A stretch of 64,000 nt of DNA, taken from positions 707,249-771,248 of the forward strand of contig CANLQL010000004.1 of the NCBI GenBank assembly GCA_947493265.1, read 5' to 3'. The notes beneath the pieces were generated by a model. The model was not told where the DNA came from and ran no database searches. It saw only the letters and a list, made by a program, of their open reading frames with translations. The position numbers and the translations under genes are program-made. The stretch's first letter is position 1, and every line of letters starts with the position of its first letter. Below are positions 9,348 through 17,913 of this stretch, piece after piece. This DNA comes from an uncultured Litoreibacter sp. Its GTDB lineage: Bacteria; Pseudomonadota; Alphaproteobacteria; Rhodobacterales; Rhodobacteraceae.

Positions 9348-9494
9348 CTGTTCCGATGTCTTTTATCGTTGCGCTTCAATGCCGAAGCGGCGCTGGCACT
9401 CGAACAGAAATACCAGCAGTCATCAGAATGATCATGACCAATTCAATTGGTATCTTTTCTGGCGCGGAATTGCGCCGACTGTCGAGGGAATAAC

Positions 9495-10769
9495 ATGTCT
9501 AGTATCCTAACAAACAACTCCGCAATGGTTGCGTTGCAGACCCTGAAAGGGATCAACAACAACCTTGCAAAAACTCAGGTGGAGATCTCCACTGGTAAGT
9601 CTATTGGCTCTGCCAAGGACAACGCTGCACTTTGGGCGATTTCGAAAGTTATGGAATCCGATGTGAAGGGTTTCAACGCGATCTCCGAAAGCCTTTCGCT
9701 TGGTGAGTCCTCTGTCGCTGTCGCACGTAACGCTTCAGAGTCGATTACCGATCTTCTGACCGACATCAAATCCAAGATTGTTGCGTCTCAGGAAGAAAAC
9801 GTCGACCGGGAAAAGATCCAAACTGATATTACGGCACTGTCTGATCAGATTTCGTCGATCGTAAACGCCGCGCAGTTTAACGGTCTGAATCTTCTGAAAC
9901 TTGAGACTGACGATACTGGGACCGTTGATATTCTGTCTTCTTTGGATCGCGCGTCTGATGGAACTGTTTCCGCAAGCAATATCACGGTTTCGAAACAGGA
10001 CCTTAGTACTACTGCTGGTGTTGTTGATGCAACAGGCACACGAACTGCAGGCACAGGCGGTGCAGCACTTGCGCTGACCGGTACTGCTGAATCAGGAACG
10101 ATTACAGTCGGTGCGCCGACGGAAGGCCTGGCCTATAGCATCGGGATCAACGCAACGGACGGTGCAACATCAGCAGGTGACTTTGCCGACGCTGTCGCAT
10201 TTGACACGACCCTGACTGCCGCTGCTGAGATTACGTATGTCGCAGCCGCTGGTGACACTGCAACTGATGTTGCCGCTGGCCTTGAAGCCGCTTTCAACGC
10301 CTATGTTGCTGACAACGGCCTTGATACTGCCGCCTTGGGACTGGTTCGCACAGGCGCAGCACTGGCATTTACGCAAGCGACAGGCGATGCCGATAACACC
10401 GTTGCCGTTACACTGGACACGATCGCGGGTGACAATGCCGCCGCTGGTGGCCTGAACGCGCTCGCCAATATCAACGTCACGACAGAAGAAGGTGCAACTG
10501 CGGCTTTGACAGCTGTTGAGACACTTATTCAGACGTCAATTGATGCTGCTGCGCAGTTCGGTTCCGCTCAAGGTCGCATTGAAATCCAGTCTGACTTTAT
10601 CTCTCAGATCGCCGACAGCTTGAAGTCAGGTATCGGTGAGCTTGTCGACGCGGATATGGAAGAAGCATCTGCGCGATTGCAGGCCCTTCAGGTTCAGCAA
10701 CAGCTGGGCGTACAGGCGCTTTCCATCGCCAACCAGGCTCCACAGCAGTTGCTGGCGCTGTTTAGGTAA
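9495..10769 (+). CDS. fliC: Flagellin
   Basis: This is the filament subunit, exported through the flagellar channel. The N-terminal D0/D1 region starts MSSILTNNSAMVALQTLKG and contains KDNAALWAISKVMESD; the C-terminal D0 ends VQALSIANQAPQQLLALFR, both typical of alphaproteobacterial flagellins. ATG 9495 follows GAGGGAA; a 16-codon upstream extension is not used. At 424 residues it is longer than the ~270-residue minimal type: residues 184-360 form an Ala/Thr/Gly/Asp-rich insertion with no Lys and one Arg. It is followed by flaF and flbT, which regulate flagellin production. Confidence 0.95.
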   Translation: MSSILTNNSAMVALQTLKGINNNLAKTQVEISTGKSIGSAKDNAALWAISKVMESDVKGFNAISESLSLGESSVAVARNASESITDLLTDIKSKIVASQEENVDREKIQTDITALSDQISSIVNAAQFNGLNLLKLETDDTGTVDILSSLDRASDGTVSASNITVSKQDLSTTAGVVDATGTRTAGTGGAALALTGTAESGTITVGAPTEGLAYSIGINATDGATSAGDFADAVAFDTTLTAAAEITYVAAAGDTATDVAAGLEAAFNAYVADNGLDTAALGLVRTGAALAFTQATGDADNTVAVTLDTIAGDNAAAGGLNALANINVTTEEGATAALTAVETLIQTSIDAAAQFGSAQGRIEIQSDFISQIADSLKSGIGELVDADMEEASARLQALQVQQQLGVQALSIANQAPQQLLALFR

Positions 10770-10776
10770 CATACTT

Positions 10777-10804
10777 GCGGGCGCGTCTCTTTCATCGCGC
10801 CCGC
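10777..10804 (+). terminator. Strong hairpin between flagellin and flaF
   Basis: A perfect 9-bp GC-rich stem (GCGGGCGCG / CGCGCCCGC, loop of 10) begins 7 bases after the flagellin stop codon. No T tract follows directly; a looser T-rich run comes about 10 bases later. It may be a partial terminator or an mRNA 3' stabiliser that lets flagellin mRNA greatly exceed flaF-flbT mRNA. Confidence 0.6.
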
Positions 10805-10847
10805 ATCCCCTGCTTCAATTTTCTGACTAGACCAGGAAGGTCACGCT

Positions 10848-11225
10848 GTGAACGCACACCATCAAGCGCACCAAGCTTATGCTCAGATCAATCCCGGAAC
10901 GCGTTCAGAGCGTTCGATTGAATACGATTTGTTTGCCCGTATCACCAAAAAACTTGCGGCGAACTCAAAAGAAAGCGCAAAGAATTCGGTAGAATTCGTC
11001 AGCGCACTCCATGAAAACCGTCGCCTTTGGACCGTTCTAGCGAGCGCCGTTGCCGAGGACGAAAACATGCTGCCGTCGAACCTTCGCGCGCAGTTGTTCT
11101 ACTTGGCAGAATTTACCGGCCAACACACAAGCAAAGTGCTTCGCAAAGAAGCATCGGCGGATATTCTGTGCGAGATAAACCTTTCGATTATGCAGGGCCT
11201 CCAATCGAAGGCGACACCGGTATGA
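10848..11225 (+). CDS. flaF: Flagellar biosynthesis regulator FlaF
   Basis: FlaF is an alphaproteobacterial protein required for flagellin production and secretion, acting with FlbT. The 125-residue protein shows the family pattern: RSERSIEYDLFARITKKLA, ALHENRRLWTVLASAVA, LPSNLRAQLFYLAEFTGQHT. Translation starts at a GTG with AGGAAGG upstream. The stop overlaps the flbT start (ATGA), so the two are translationally coupled. Confidence 0.95.
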   Translation: MNAHHQAHQAYAQINPGTRSERSIEYDLFARITKKLAANSKESAKNSVEFVSALHENRRLWTVLASAVAEDENMLPSNLRAQLFYLAEFTGQHTSKVLRKEASADILCEINLSIMQGLQSKATPV

Positions 11226-11626
11226 GTGGCCTTGTTCTGAAACTTGGTCCGAAAGAACGCGTTTTGATCAACGGTGCGGTCATCGAAAATGGTGATCGCC
11301 GGAGCCGTCTTAACATCGTCACACCGAACGCGAACATCCTTCGGTTGCGCGACGCATTGCACCCCGAAGAAATCAATACTCCGGTGCGCCGGGTCTGCTA
11401 TATCGTACAACTGGTTCTGTCAGGAGATGCCACTGAATTTGACGCAAAACCACAGATCCTTCGTGGTTTGGAACAGCTGAGCCAAGTTTTTCAAGACCGT
11501 GACAGCCGCGATATCTTGGACACAACCACTGCCCACATCCTGGAAAAACGGTTCTACCCCGCGCTCAAATCCCTGCGCGGATTGTTGTCTCGGGAAAGCA
11601 GGCTTTTGGAAAGTGTGAATAGGTAG
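11222..11626 (+). CDS. flbT: Flagellin translational regulator FlbT
   Basis: FlbT binds the 5' leader of flagellin mRNA in Caulobacter and limits its translation until the hook is complete. The 134-residue protein starts MSGLVLKLGPKERVLINGAV, followed by the basic segment ENGDRRSRLNI and ALHPEEINTPVRRVCYIVQL, all characteristic. The start ATG overlaps the flaF stop. The frame is open well upstream, but that part is internal to flaF. It ends one base into the next gene. Confidence 0.95.
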   Translation: MSGLVLKLGPKERVLINGAVIENGDRRSRLNIVTPNANILRLRDALHPEEINTPVRRVCYIVQLVLSGDATEFDAKPQILRGLEQLSQVFQDRDSRDILDTTTAHILEKRFYPALKSLRGLLSRESRLLESVNR

Positions 11627-12411
11627 TGTTTCAACCGATCCTCCCATCAACCGGACTTACGGGCTGGTATTTTCTTCAGCGGACGGCAGAAGCCCAGAAA
11701 GAAACGCTTGCCGAAAGTGGATTGGTTTCTCGCCAAAGCGACTATTTTCGCGAAAATATTGGAAGCGTTTCGACGGCGGCCGATCTGGTCGCCGACCGCA
11801 CGTTGCTAAACGTCGCACTGGGGGCTTTCGGGCTTGAAGCGGACATCAACAATAAGTTCTTCGTTCAGAAAATTCTTGAAGAAGGCACGCAAAACAGCTC
11901 AAGCCTTGCCAACCAACTTTCAGACAAACGCTACCTTGCCTTCGCGAATGCTATGGGCTTCGCAACCGGAACGACTACGATCGGTGCACGAGCACAAGAC
12001 GTCAGTGAAATTGTTGAAGGGTTTCAAGAGATAAGCTTTGAAACCGCTGTTGGAGATCAAGACCCTAACCTGCGACTTGCACTCAGTGTAGAGCGGGAGC
12101 TTGGAACAATCGCGTCGCGCTCTTCGACAAATGATACAAAGTGGTTCACCATCATGGGAACACCACCGCTACGGAAGATATTTGAAGGCGCATTCGGGCT
12201 TTCTAGTGGCTTTGCCAATCTGCCAATCGACAAGCAGTTGGAAACATTTAAGGACCGCGCAGAAAGCCGATTTGGTTCCAGCGACGTTTCCGATTTCTTG
12301 GATCCTGAAATTCGCGAAGACCTAACGCGGTTGTTTCTGCTGAGAGAGCAAATCTCTTCTACCGGTATCCTAACGGGCAACTCGATTGCGCTGACGCTGC
12401 TTCAGTCTTAG
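11626..12411 (+). CDS. DUF1217 flagellar-locus protein
   Basis: A 261-residue protein of the DUF1217 type, found in alphaproteobacterial flagellar clusters with no settled function. Recognisable stretches are LTGWYFLQRTAEAQKE near the start and DKRYLAFANAMGF near residue 105. It has no signal peptide or membrane segment. A GTG start shares one base with the flbT stop, making flaF-flbT-DUF1217 a coupled trio, so a role in flagellin handling or filament assembly is reasonable inference. Confidence 0.75.
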   Translation: MFQPILPSTGLTGWYFLQRTAEAQKETLAESGLVSRQSDYFRENIGSVSTAADLVADRTLLNVALGAFGLEADINNKFFVQKILEEGTQNSSSLANQLSDKRYLAFANAMGFATGTTTIGARAQDVSEIVEGFQEISFETAVGDQDPNLRLALSVERELGTIASRSSTNDTKWFTIMGTPPLRKIFEGAFGLSSGFANLPIDKQLETFKDRAESRFGSSDVSDFLDPEIREDLTRLFLLREQISSTGILTGNSIALTLLQS

Positions 12412-12449
12412 GGCTTCTGAATAGGGCGCGCTAAATCGAAGTCCGTGAT

Positions 12450-13781
12450 CTATTGCAGTTCAGCCTTCACTTCATTTTGCAAACACGTCTCCAACCTCGC
12501 GAATGTCGCAGAGGCACTCTCCATATCCTTCAGCGTTAGGAACGTTTCAAGCTTTGGGCGCGCTTCAACCGCAGCATCGATATTTCGGTCAGCGCCAACC
12601 GAATACAGACCCGCTTGGATCATTGTTGCAGCCTCTGAATAGATACTCATCAAGAAGCGGGCTTCGGACAAAAGTTGGTTTTCTTCGCTAGTCGCAGCCT
12701 GGGGCAGAGATCGGGAAACAGATCGCAAAATATCAATTGCTGGAAATCGGCCACGCTCCGCGATTTCCCGATCCAAAACGATATGGCCGTCCAAGACGCC
12801 CCGCACGATGTCTGCGATCGGCTCTTCCATATCTGATCCAGAGACCAGCACCGAAAAGATAGCCGTAATCGACCCCATGTTCAGAGGGCCAGGACCTGCG
12901 CGTTCGCAAAGCCCCATGATCGCCTGAGCAGTTGATGGCGGGTATCCTTTCAACGATGCAGCTTCCCCGCTTGCAGCAGCAATTTCGCGGTGAGCTTCGG
13001 CAAAGCGGGTCACAGAATCTGCTAAGAACAAGACGTGTTTTCCCTGCGAGCTAAAATATTCTGCCACGGCCATCGCAGCCCACCCCGCACGTCGTCGCGC
13101 CATTGGTGACTGATCCGACGTTGCCGCGACGACCACTGACCGGCTAAGCCCGTCTGGCCCAAGCACATCTTCCAAAAACTCACGCAATTCCCGACCGCGT
13201 TCGCCTATCAAAGCGATGACCGCGACATCCGCCTTCATTCCCCGTGCCAGATCGGCAAGCAAGGTGGATTTCCCAACCCCTGATCCGGCAAACAATCCGA
13301 CGCGCTGACCTTCGACGATTGGAAGGAAACTGTCCAAAGCTGCCAATCCGGTTTCTATGCGCGCGCCAAGCCGTCCTCGTTGCGCAGCAGACGGTGCCTG
13401 TCGAAGCAACGGAAATGGCGTCACACCTCTGGTGAGTTTTCGACCATCCAAAGGGCGCATAAACGGATCGACAACGCGCCCCAACCAACTTTCATCAGGG
13501 AAAAAACTACCTCCGCCCATTGGAAAAACGCGATCGCCAAGTGCAAAACCGGACGCGCCGGTTTCCGATAGAACTCCGACTGTCCGAGAAGAAATACTGA
13601 GTATTTCACCATGCGTGAGGTCCTCGTTCTGGCTTTCTATTTCAACCAAATCACCGACGCGTGCGATATCAGAAAGCCCTTTTACTTCAATAACCTGACC
13701 CTTTGTCCCGCTTATCGTTCCGAAACGCCGAACCGGGCTTACCTGAGAGATCGCTTTGGTCAAATTGCCAAGGTCATGCAC
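12450..13781 (-). CDS. fliI: Flagellum-specific ATPase FliI
   Basis: FliI is the hexameric ATPase that unfolds and feeds substrates to the flagellar type III export gate. The 443-residue protein contains Walker A AGSGVGKST (about 165-173), VIALIGERGRELREFLED and the Walker B region KHVLFLADSVTRFAEAHRE. These mark the F1-beta/FliI family, and its locus separates it from virulence SctN. It stands alone on the minus strand, divergent from flgB and convergent with the DUF1217 gene; its regulator fliH lies 16 kb away. Confidence 0.95.
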   Translation of the reverse strand: MHDLGNLTKAISQVSPVRRFGTISGTKGQVIEVKGLSDIARVGDLVEIESQNEDLTHGEILSISSRTVGVLSETGASGFALGDRVFPMGGGSFFPDESWLGRVVDPFMRPLDGRKLTRGVTPFPLLRQAPSAAQRGRLGARIETGLAALDSFLPIVEGQRVGLFAGSGVGKSTLLADLARGMKADVAVIALIGERGRELREFLEDVLGPDGLSRSVVVAATSDQSPMARRRAGWAAMAVAEYFSSQGKHVLFLADSVTRFAEAHREIAAASGEAASLKGYPPSTAQAIMGLCERAGPGPLNMGSITAIFSVLVSGSDMEEPIADIVRGVLDGHIVLDREIAERGRFPAIDILRSVSRSLPQAATSEENQLLSEARFLMSIYSEAATMIQAGLYSVGADRNIDAAVEARPKLETFLTLKDMESASATFARLETCLQNEVKAELQ

Positions 13782-13872
13782 AGCCGCGGTCTTCCTTCTG
13801 ATTGCCCGTGATTACGGTTTCTAAAGGAATCACCCTTAAGGCTTAGTGAAACACCTCGAGGGAGAAACCCCG

Positions 13873-14265
13873 ATGTTCGAAACACTCGACATATTCAAAA
13901 CCGCACATGCGGTGGCGAAGCACGCAGCGCAACGCCAGACGGTGGTCGCAGCAAATGTGGCGAATGCGGATACGCCCGGCTTCAAGGCGCGCGATGTCGT
14001 GTCCTTTGAAATGGCAATGCGCGGCGCGGAAACAAACACTGAAATTCGCGCGACGCGTTTAAGTCATATTTCATCAAGTTCAGCGCAGTCCTTTGCGAAG
14101 ACTGTTGTCGATCAGAGTTCCGAAAACTCCCCAAATGGGAACTCGGTCTCAATTGAAACCGAAATGTTGAAGTCGATCGAAGCCGAACGCCAGCATTCGC
14201 GCGCCATGACTGTCTACCAAACCTCGATGGGTATTTTGCGCACCAGCCTTGGACGGGGGCGATAG
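13873..14265 (+). CDS. flgB: Flagellar basal-body rod protein FlgB
   Basis: FlgB is a proximal rod subunit. The 130-residue protein has the rod-protein N-terminus (MFETLDIFKTAHAVAKHAAQ, then VAANVANADTPGFKARDV) and the C-terminal amphipathic heptads of axial proteins. The start ATG 13873 is chosen over one nine codons upstream because the FlgB N-terminus begins there. It heads a long plus-strand operon running to fliL. Confidence 0.95.
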   Translation: MFETLDIFKTAHAVAKHAAQRQTVVAANVANADTPGFKARDVVSFEMAMRGAETNTEIRATRLSHISSSSAQSFAKTVVDQSSENSPNGNSVSIETEMLKSIEAERQHSRAMTVYQTSMGILRTSLGRGR

Positions 14266-14268
14266 GAC

Positions 14269-14661
14269 GTGAATGACCTGAGTAAAACCCTCGCGCTGGC
14301 GACAAGCGGTTTGCGCGCCCAGTCTGCACGTCTCCGCGTTGTTTCTGAGAATCTTGCGAACACGGATACGCCGGGATACCGCCGGAAGACGGCGAGCTTC
14401 GAACAAGAAATGCTGAATGCACAAAAGATCGGCGAAGTCCGGCAAGGCCCGGTGCGGCTAGACCAAAGCCAACTGCCGAAAATTTATGATCCTGCGCATC
14501 CTTTGTCAGATGAAAACGGCTACTACGACGGGTCCAATGTTGACCTGATGATCGAGATCGCAGACGCGCGCGAAGCACAGCGCAGCTATGAAGCAAACCT
14601 GAAAATGTTCGAACAATCCCGCAAAATGTCAGCGTCTTTGATGGACATTTTGAGAAAGTAA
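14269..14661 (+). CDS. flgC: Flagellar basal-body rod protein FlgC
   Basis: A proximal rod subunit of 130 residues. The rod motif LRVVSENLANTDTPGYRRKT is near residue 23, and the C-terminal ANLKMFEQSRKMSASLMDIL is typical. It starts at a GTG three bases after the flgB stop. Gene order flgB-flgC-fliE is the standard rod block. Confidence 0.96.
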   Translation: MNDLSKTLALATSGLRAQSARLRVVSENLANTDTPGYRRKTASFEQEMLNAQKIGEVRQGPVRLDQSQLPKIYDPAHPLSDENGYYDGSNVDLMIEIADAREAQRSYEANLKMFEQSRKMSASLMDILRK

Positions 14662-14673
14662 CCGAGGCAGATC

Positions 14674-14952
14674 ATGGATATTAACAGCAATCTTGCGGCC
14701 CGTGCCTATTCCGCGGCAAAGCCGGTGACCCAGCCCGCAAAAACCGATAATCCGGTTGCAAAAGCAGCCGGGGAGTTCGCGAAGATCGTCTCCAATGGGG
14801 AGCAAACCGCAAATGCCGCCCTGACTGGGGGCGCTGATCCGCACGCTTTGGTACAAGCGCTTGCCCAGACCGAATTGGCCGTGGAAACCGCCGTGACTGT
14901 TCGAAACAAGGTCGTCGAGGCGTACCAAGAAATTCTTAGGATGCCAGTTTAA
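14674..14952 (+). CDS. fliE: Flagellar hook-basal body protein FliE
   Basis: FliE is the adaptor between the MS ring and the rod. The 92-residue protein has the expected C-terminal pattern, [20 protein letters not shown] and [14 protein letters not shown]. The N-terminal third is Ala-rich and poorly conserved, as in the family. It is preceded by flgC and shares one base with fliQ. Confidence 0.93.
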   Translation: MDINSNLAARAYSAAKPVTQPAKTDNPVAKAAGEFAKIVSNGEQTANAALTGGADPHALVQALAQTELAVETAVTVRNKVVEAYQEILRMPV

Positions 14953-15221
14953 TGCTGAGTGAGGTTCAGTTTTACGATATTTTGCGGCAAGGGCTTTGGG
15001 CTGCGATCCTCATGTCTGCTCCTATTTTAGGGGTTGCGCTGGCGGTTGGCTTGCTGGTCGGGCTGTTTCAGGCACTGACCTCAATCCAGGAAATGACTCT
15101 GACTTTTGTACCAAAAGTCGCGGCAATGCTGGCGGTCTTCTGGGTGTCCATGTCAACGATGACCCTGACGCTGACGGCTTTTTGGACTGACGGGATTATT
15201 CCTTTGGTCGCCGGAGGTTAG
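14952..15221 (+). CDS. fliQ: Flagellar export gate protein FliQ
   Basis: A small integral membrane component of the FliP-FliQ-FliR export gate. Its 89 residues form two hydrophobic hairpin helices ([20 protein letters not shown] and [20 protein letters not shown]) joined by [17 protein letters not shown], the family signature. It sits within the rod operon, away from fliP and fliR, which is common in this group. Confidence 0.95.
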   Translation: MLSEVQFYDILRQGLWAAILMSAPILGVALAVGLLVGLFQALTSIQEMTLTFVPKVAAMLAVFWVSMSTMTLTLTAFWTDGIIPLVAGG

Positions 15222-15225
15222 AACC

Positions 15226-15942
15226 ATGAGCAACTCAGTCTACGCCGCACTGACTCGGCAATCAGGTTTGATGAACGAAATGCAGAGCGTTGCAAATAAT
15301 ATTGCCAACTCTGCAACAACCGGGTTTCGCACCGAAGGATTGATCTTTGCCGAACATGTGCGCAGCACCGGCCCAGAGACACCGTCTATTTCCATGGCAA
15401 CAGCCGGGGCGCATTCGACGAATATGACCCAAGGGACGATGACGCAGACCGGCGGGACATTTGATCTGGCAATCGAAGGCGACGGATTTTTTCAGATCGA
15501 AACCCCCGCCGGTCTTAGGTTAAGTCGCGCTGGTGCGTTCATTCCAACACCGGAAGGTGACCTGGTTACTCCGGATGGATACAGGCTTCTTGATGCAGGC
15601 GGCGCACCTGTTTTTGTTCCTGGTGACGCGACCAGCATAACCATTGCGCCAGACGGCACGCTAAGCGCAGATGGCAACCCGCTATCGCAAATTGGCGTGG
15701 TTCTGCCGCAATTTGGTGTTGATCTTATTCGCGAAGACGGGGTTCGCTTTCGGGCAGACGGTGCCGTTGATCCGGTTGAAAATCCGTCAGTTCTCCAAGG
15801 ATTTCTGGAGGGATCAAATGTTGATCCTGTCGGCGAAGTTGCCCGGATGATCGAAGTTCAAAGATCCTATGAGTTGGGCCAGTCCTTTCTCGAAAAGGAA
15901 GATGAACGACTCAGATCCGTAATGACGTTGCTTCAACGATAA
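15226..15942 (+). CDS. flgF: Flagellar basal-body rod protein FlgF
   Basis: A proximal rod subunit of 238 residues. It carries the rod-family N-terminus (VAALTRQSGL-type opening, QSVANNIANSATTGFRTEG), the central FDLAIEGDGFFQIET, and the C-terminal LEGSNVDPVGEVARMIEVQR. It is smaller than FlgG and lies directly before it, the usual FlgF-FlgG order. Confidence 0.93.
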   Translation: MSNSVYAALTRQSGLMNEMQSVANNIANSATTGFRTEGLIFAEHVRSTGPETPSISMATAGAHSTNMTQGTMTQTGGTFDLAIEGDGFFQIETPAGLRLSRAGAFIPTPEGDLVTPDGYRLLDAGGAPVFVPGDATSITIAPDGTLSADGNPLSQIGVVLPQFGVDLIREDGVRFRADGAVDPVENPSVLQGFLEGSNVDPVGEVARMIEVQRSYELGQSFLEKEDERLRSVMTLLQR

Positions 15943-15957
15943 CAAAGGAATGTATGC

Positions 15958-16743
15958 ATGAACGCTTTGAAAATCGCGGCAACTGGTATGTCGGCCCAGC
16001 AAACACGCGTTGAGGTGATCTCCAACAACCTCGCGAATATGTCGACGACAGGTTACAACACCCGCCGGGCTGAATTCGCGGATCTGCACTACCAACAGGT
16101 TGCACGAGCGGGCTCGATCAACGCATCTGACGGAACCGTACTGCCTGCGGGTGTTCAACTGGGCCTCGGCGTCCGGCCAACATCCGTCAGTGTGACCGTA
16201 GCCCAAGGCGCACTTGAACAAACCGGCGGTGATCTTGACCTTGCGATCGAAGGACGGGGCTATCTGGAAGTCACTCTTCCGTCAGGCATTTCAGCTTATA
16301 CCCGCGATGGCGGATTAAAGCGGTCCGGGGACGGTTTGGTCGTCACCTCTGACGGCTACCCACTGGTGCCAAATGTCACGATCCCCGAAGATGCGGTGTC
16401 GATTTCAGTAAACGCGGATGGGGAGCTTTACGCCTATTTCGATGATCGGATCGAACCGGAGCTTTTGGAACAGCTTACCCTCGCCGGCTTCACCAATGAA
16501 AAGGGTCTTGAGGCGTTGGGAAGCAATCTGTTTTCCGAAACACCCGCATCCGGGCCAGCAACGGTCAGCAACGCGGGCACGAACGGTTTAGGTGTTTTCC
16601 GGCACGGCTATCTGGAAGGGTCTTCCGTCGATGCTGTTCGAGAGGTAACAGAATTGATCGAAGCCCAGCGCGGGTACGAACTAAACGCAAAAGTCATCAC
16701 CGCGGCCGACCAAATGCTTGGCGCGACGACGCAAATCAGATGA
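15958..16743 (+). CDS. flgG: Flagellar basal-body distal rod protein FlgG
   Basis: FlgG builds the distal rod that crosses the periplasm. The 261-residue length matches. Family marks are MNALKIAATGMSAQQTRVEV, NNLANMSTTGYNTRRAEF, LDLAIEGRGYLEV and LEGSSVDAVREVTELIEAQR. The stop overlaps the flgA start (ATGA), so the P-ring chaperone is coupled to it. Confidence 0.96.
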   Translation: MNALKIAATGMSAQQTRVEVISNNLANMSTTGYNTRRAEFADLHYQQVARAGSINASDGTVLPAGVQLGLGVRPTSVSVTVAQGALEQTGGDLDLAIEGRGYLEVTLPSGISAYTRDGGLKRSGDGLVVTSDGYPLVPNVTIPEDAVSISVNADGELYAYFDDRIEPELLEQLTLAGFTNEKGLEALGSNLFSETPASGPATVSNAGTNGLGVFRHGYLEGSSVDAVREVTELIEAQRGYELNAKVITAADQMLGATTQIR

Positions 16744-17162
16744 GGAAGTTCGTTCTCTTTTTCACCCTGATGCTTGGCCTTTCGGAAGCCCGCGCCGAAA
16801 CGGTCGTTTTGGAGCGTACGATCCGCGCCAACGGGATTATCACGTTGAACGATGTGAAGCTGATCAATGAGACGATCCCCGGAATGATCTCCGACCCGAT
16901 GCAGGTCGCTGGATTGGAAGCCCGGCGGATCCTCTATGCTGGCCGGCCCATCCGAAGTCTTGATGTAGGACCGCCTGCAATAATTGAGCGAAACCAATTG
17001 GTTGATCTGATTTTTGCATCAGGACCGTTGATCATTGCAACCGAGGGGCGGTCGCTTGGGCGTGGCAGTATCGGGGAACGGGTCAAGGTTTTGAACCTTT
17101 CATCGCGAAAGACTGTTTCCGGAAGAATTGACAAAGATGGCAGGATTTATGTTGGACACTAA
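16740..17162 (+). CDS. flgA: P-ring assembly chaperone FlgA
   Basis: FlgA is a periplasmic chaperone for FlgI. This 140-residue protein has a Sec signal peptide (RKFVLFFTLMLGLSEARA, cleavage about residue 20). It also has the C-terminal SAF-like pattern ARRILYAGRPIRSLDVGPPA ... VKVLNLSSRKTVSGRI, as expected for FlgA. It is a short form of the family. It overlaps flgG at its start and flgH at its end. Confidence 0.9.
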   Translation: MRKFVLFFTLMLGLSEARAETVVLERTIRANGIITLNDVKLINETIPGMISDPMQVAGLEARRILYAGRPIRSLDVGPPAIIERNQLVDLIFASGPLIIATEGRSLGRGSIGERVKVLNLSSRKTVSGRIDKDGRIYVGH

Positions 17163-17904
17163 CCGCAAGATCACAAAATTTTCGATGAAGTCTGTGCTTG
17201 TGGTCTTGGCTGCCCTTGCAGGGTGTTCCCGACTAGATGATGTCGGAAAAACGCCAGGATTTTCATCGCCCGTTCAGGGTCAGGAGCATTTTGCGATGAT
17301 GCGGTCTCCACTTCCTGCCAGCCAGCCGTTGAATCAACCCCAAGCCGGGGCCTCGCTTTGGCGGGCGGGACGCAATTCGCTCTTGGGCAATCAACGCGCG
17401 CAGGAAACCGGGGATATCGTGACCGTTGTTATTGAAATTGACGACCGTGCCGAGATTTCGAACAGCAGCTCAAGATCCCGCAATGGATCAGAGAACCTTT
17501 CGGTCCCGTCGCTCTTGGGTATTCCGCAACGTTTGGGCGGCCTCTTGCCAGAGGGTGAGACCTTCGATGAGGCTGCGTCTGTCAATTCGTCGAGCTCTTC
17601 GTCGGGCGACGGGTCTGTAAGCCGGAACGAAAAGCTTACACTCAGGATCGCAGCAACGGTCGTGGATGTTCTGCAAAACGGTGTTCTAAGCATCCAAGGC
17701 TCGCAGGAAGTTCGCGTCAACTTCGAATTGAGGGAGCTGTTGGTTACCGGCTACGCGCGTCCGGCGGATATCTCCCGCCAGAATGAAATCACATATGACA
17801 AGATGGCCGCAGCAAGGATTTCTTATGGTGGTCGTGGGCAAATCTCCGACGTTCAGCAACCACGGATTGGCCAGCAAATCACTGACATTCTGCTGCCGTT
17901 CTGA
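17149..17904 (+). CDS. flgH: Flagellar L-ring lipoprotein FlgH
   Basis: FlgH forms the outer-membrane L ring. The lipobox LAALAGC places the lipidated Cys at residue 26 of the chosen start. Family segments are SLWRAGRNSLLGNQRAQETG, GDIVTVVIEI, LRIAATVVDVLQNGVLSIQG and the end FELRELLVTGYARPADIS. Several starts are possible (17128, 17137, 17149, 17185); 17149 gives a normal signal and a short overlap with flgA. The choice affects only the signal peptide. Confidence 0.94.
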   Translation: MLDTNRKITKFSMKSVLVVLAALAGCSRLDDVGKTPGFSSPVQGQEHFAMMRSPLPASQPLNQPQAGASLWRAGRNSLLGNQRAQETGDIVTVVIEIDDRAEISNSSSRSRNGSENLSVPSLLGIPQRLGGLLPEGETFDEAASVNSSSSSSGDGSVSRNEKLTLRIAATVVDVLQNGVLSIQGSQEVRVNFELRELLVTGYARPADISRQNEITYDKMAAARISYGGRGQISDVQQPRIGQQITDILLPF

Positions 17905-17913
17905 GGGTCTGAA

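Noticed and set aside
13821..13845. CtrA half-site TTAAGG before flgB
   Set aside because: The second half at 7-base spacing is missing; only one half is present.
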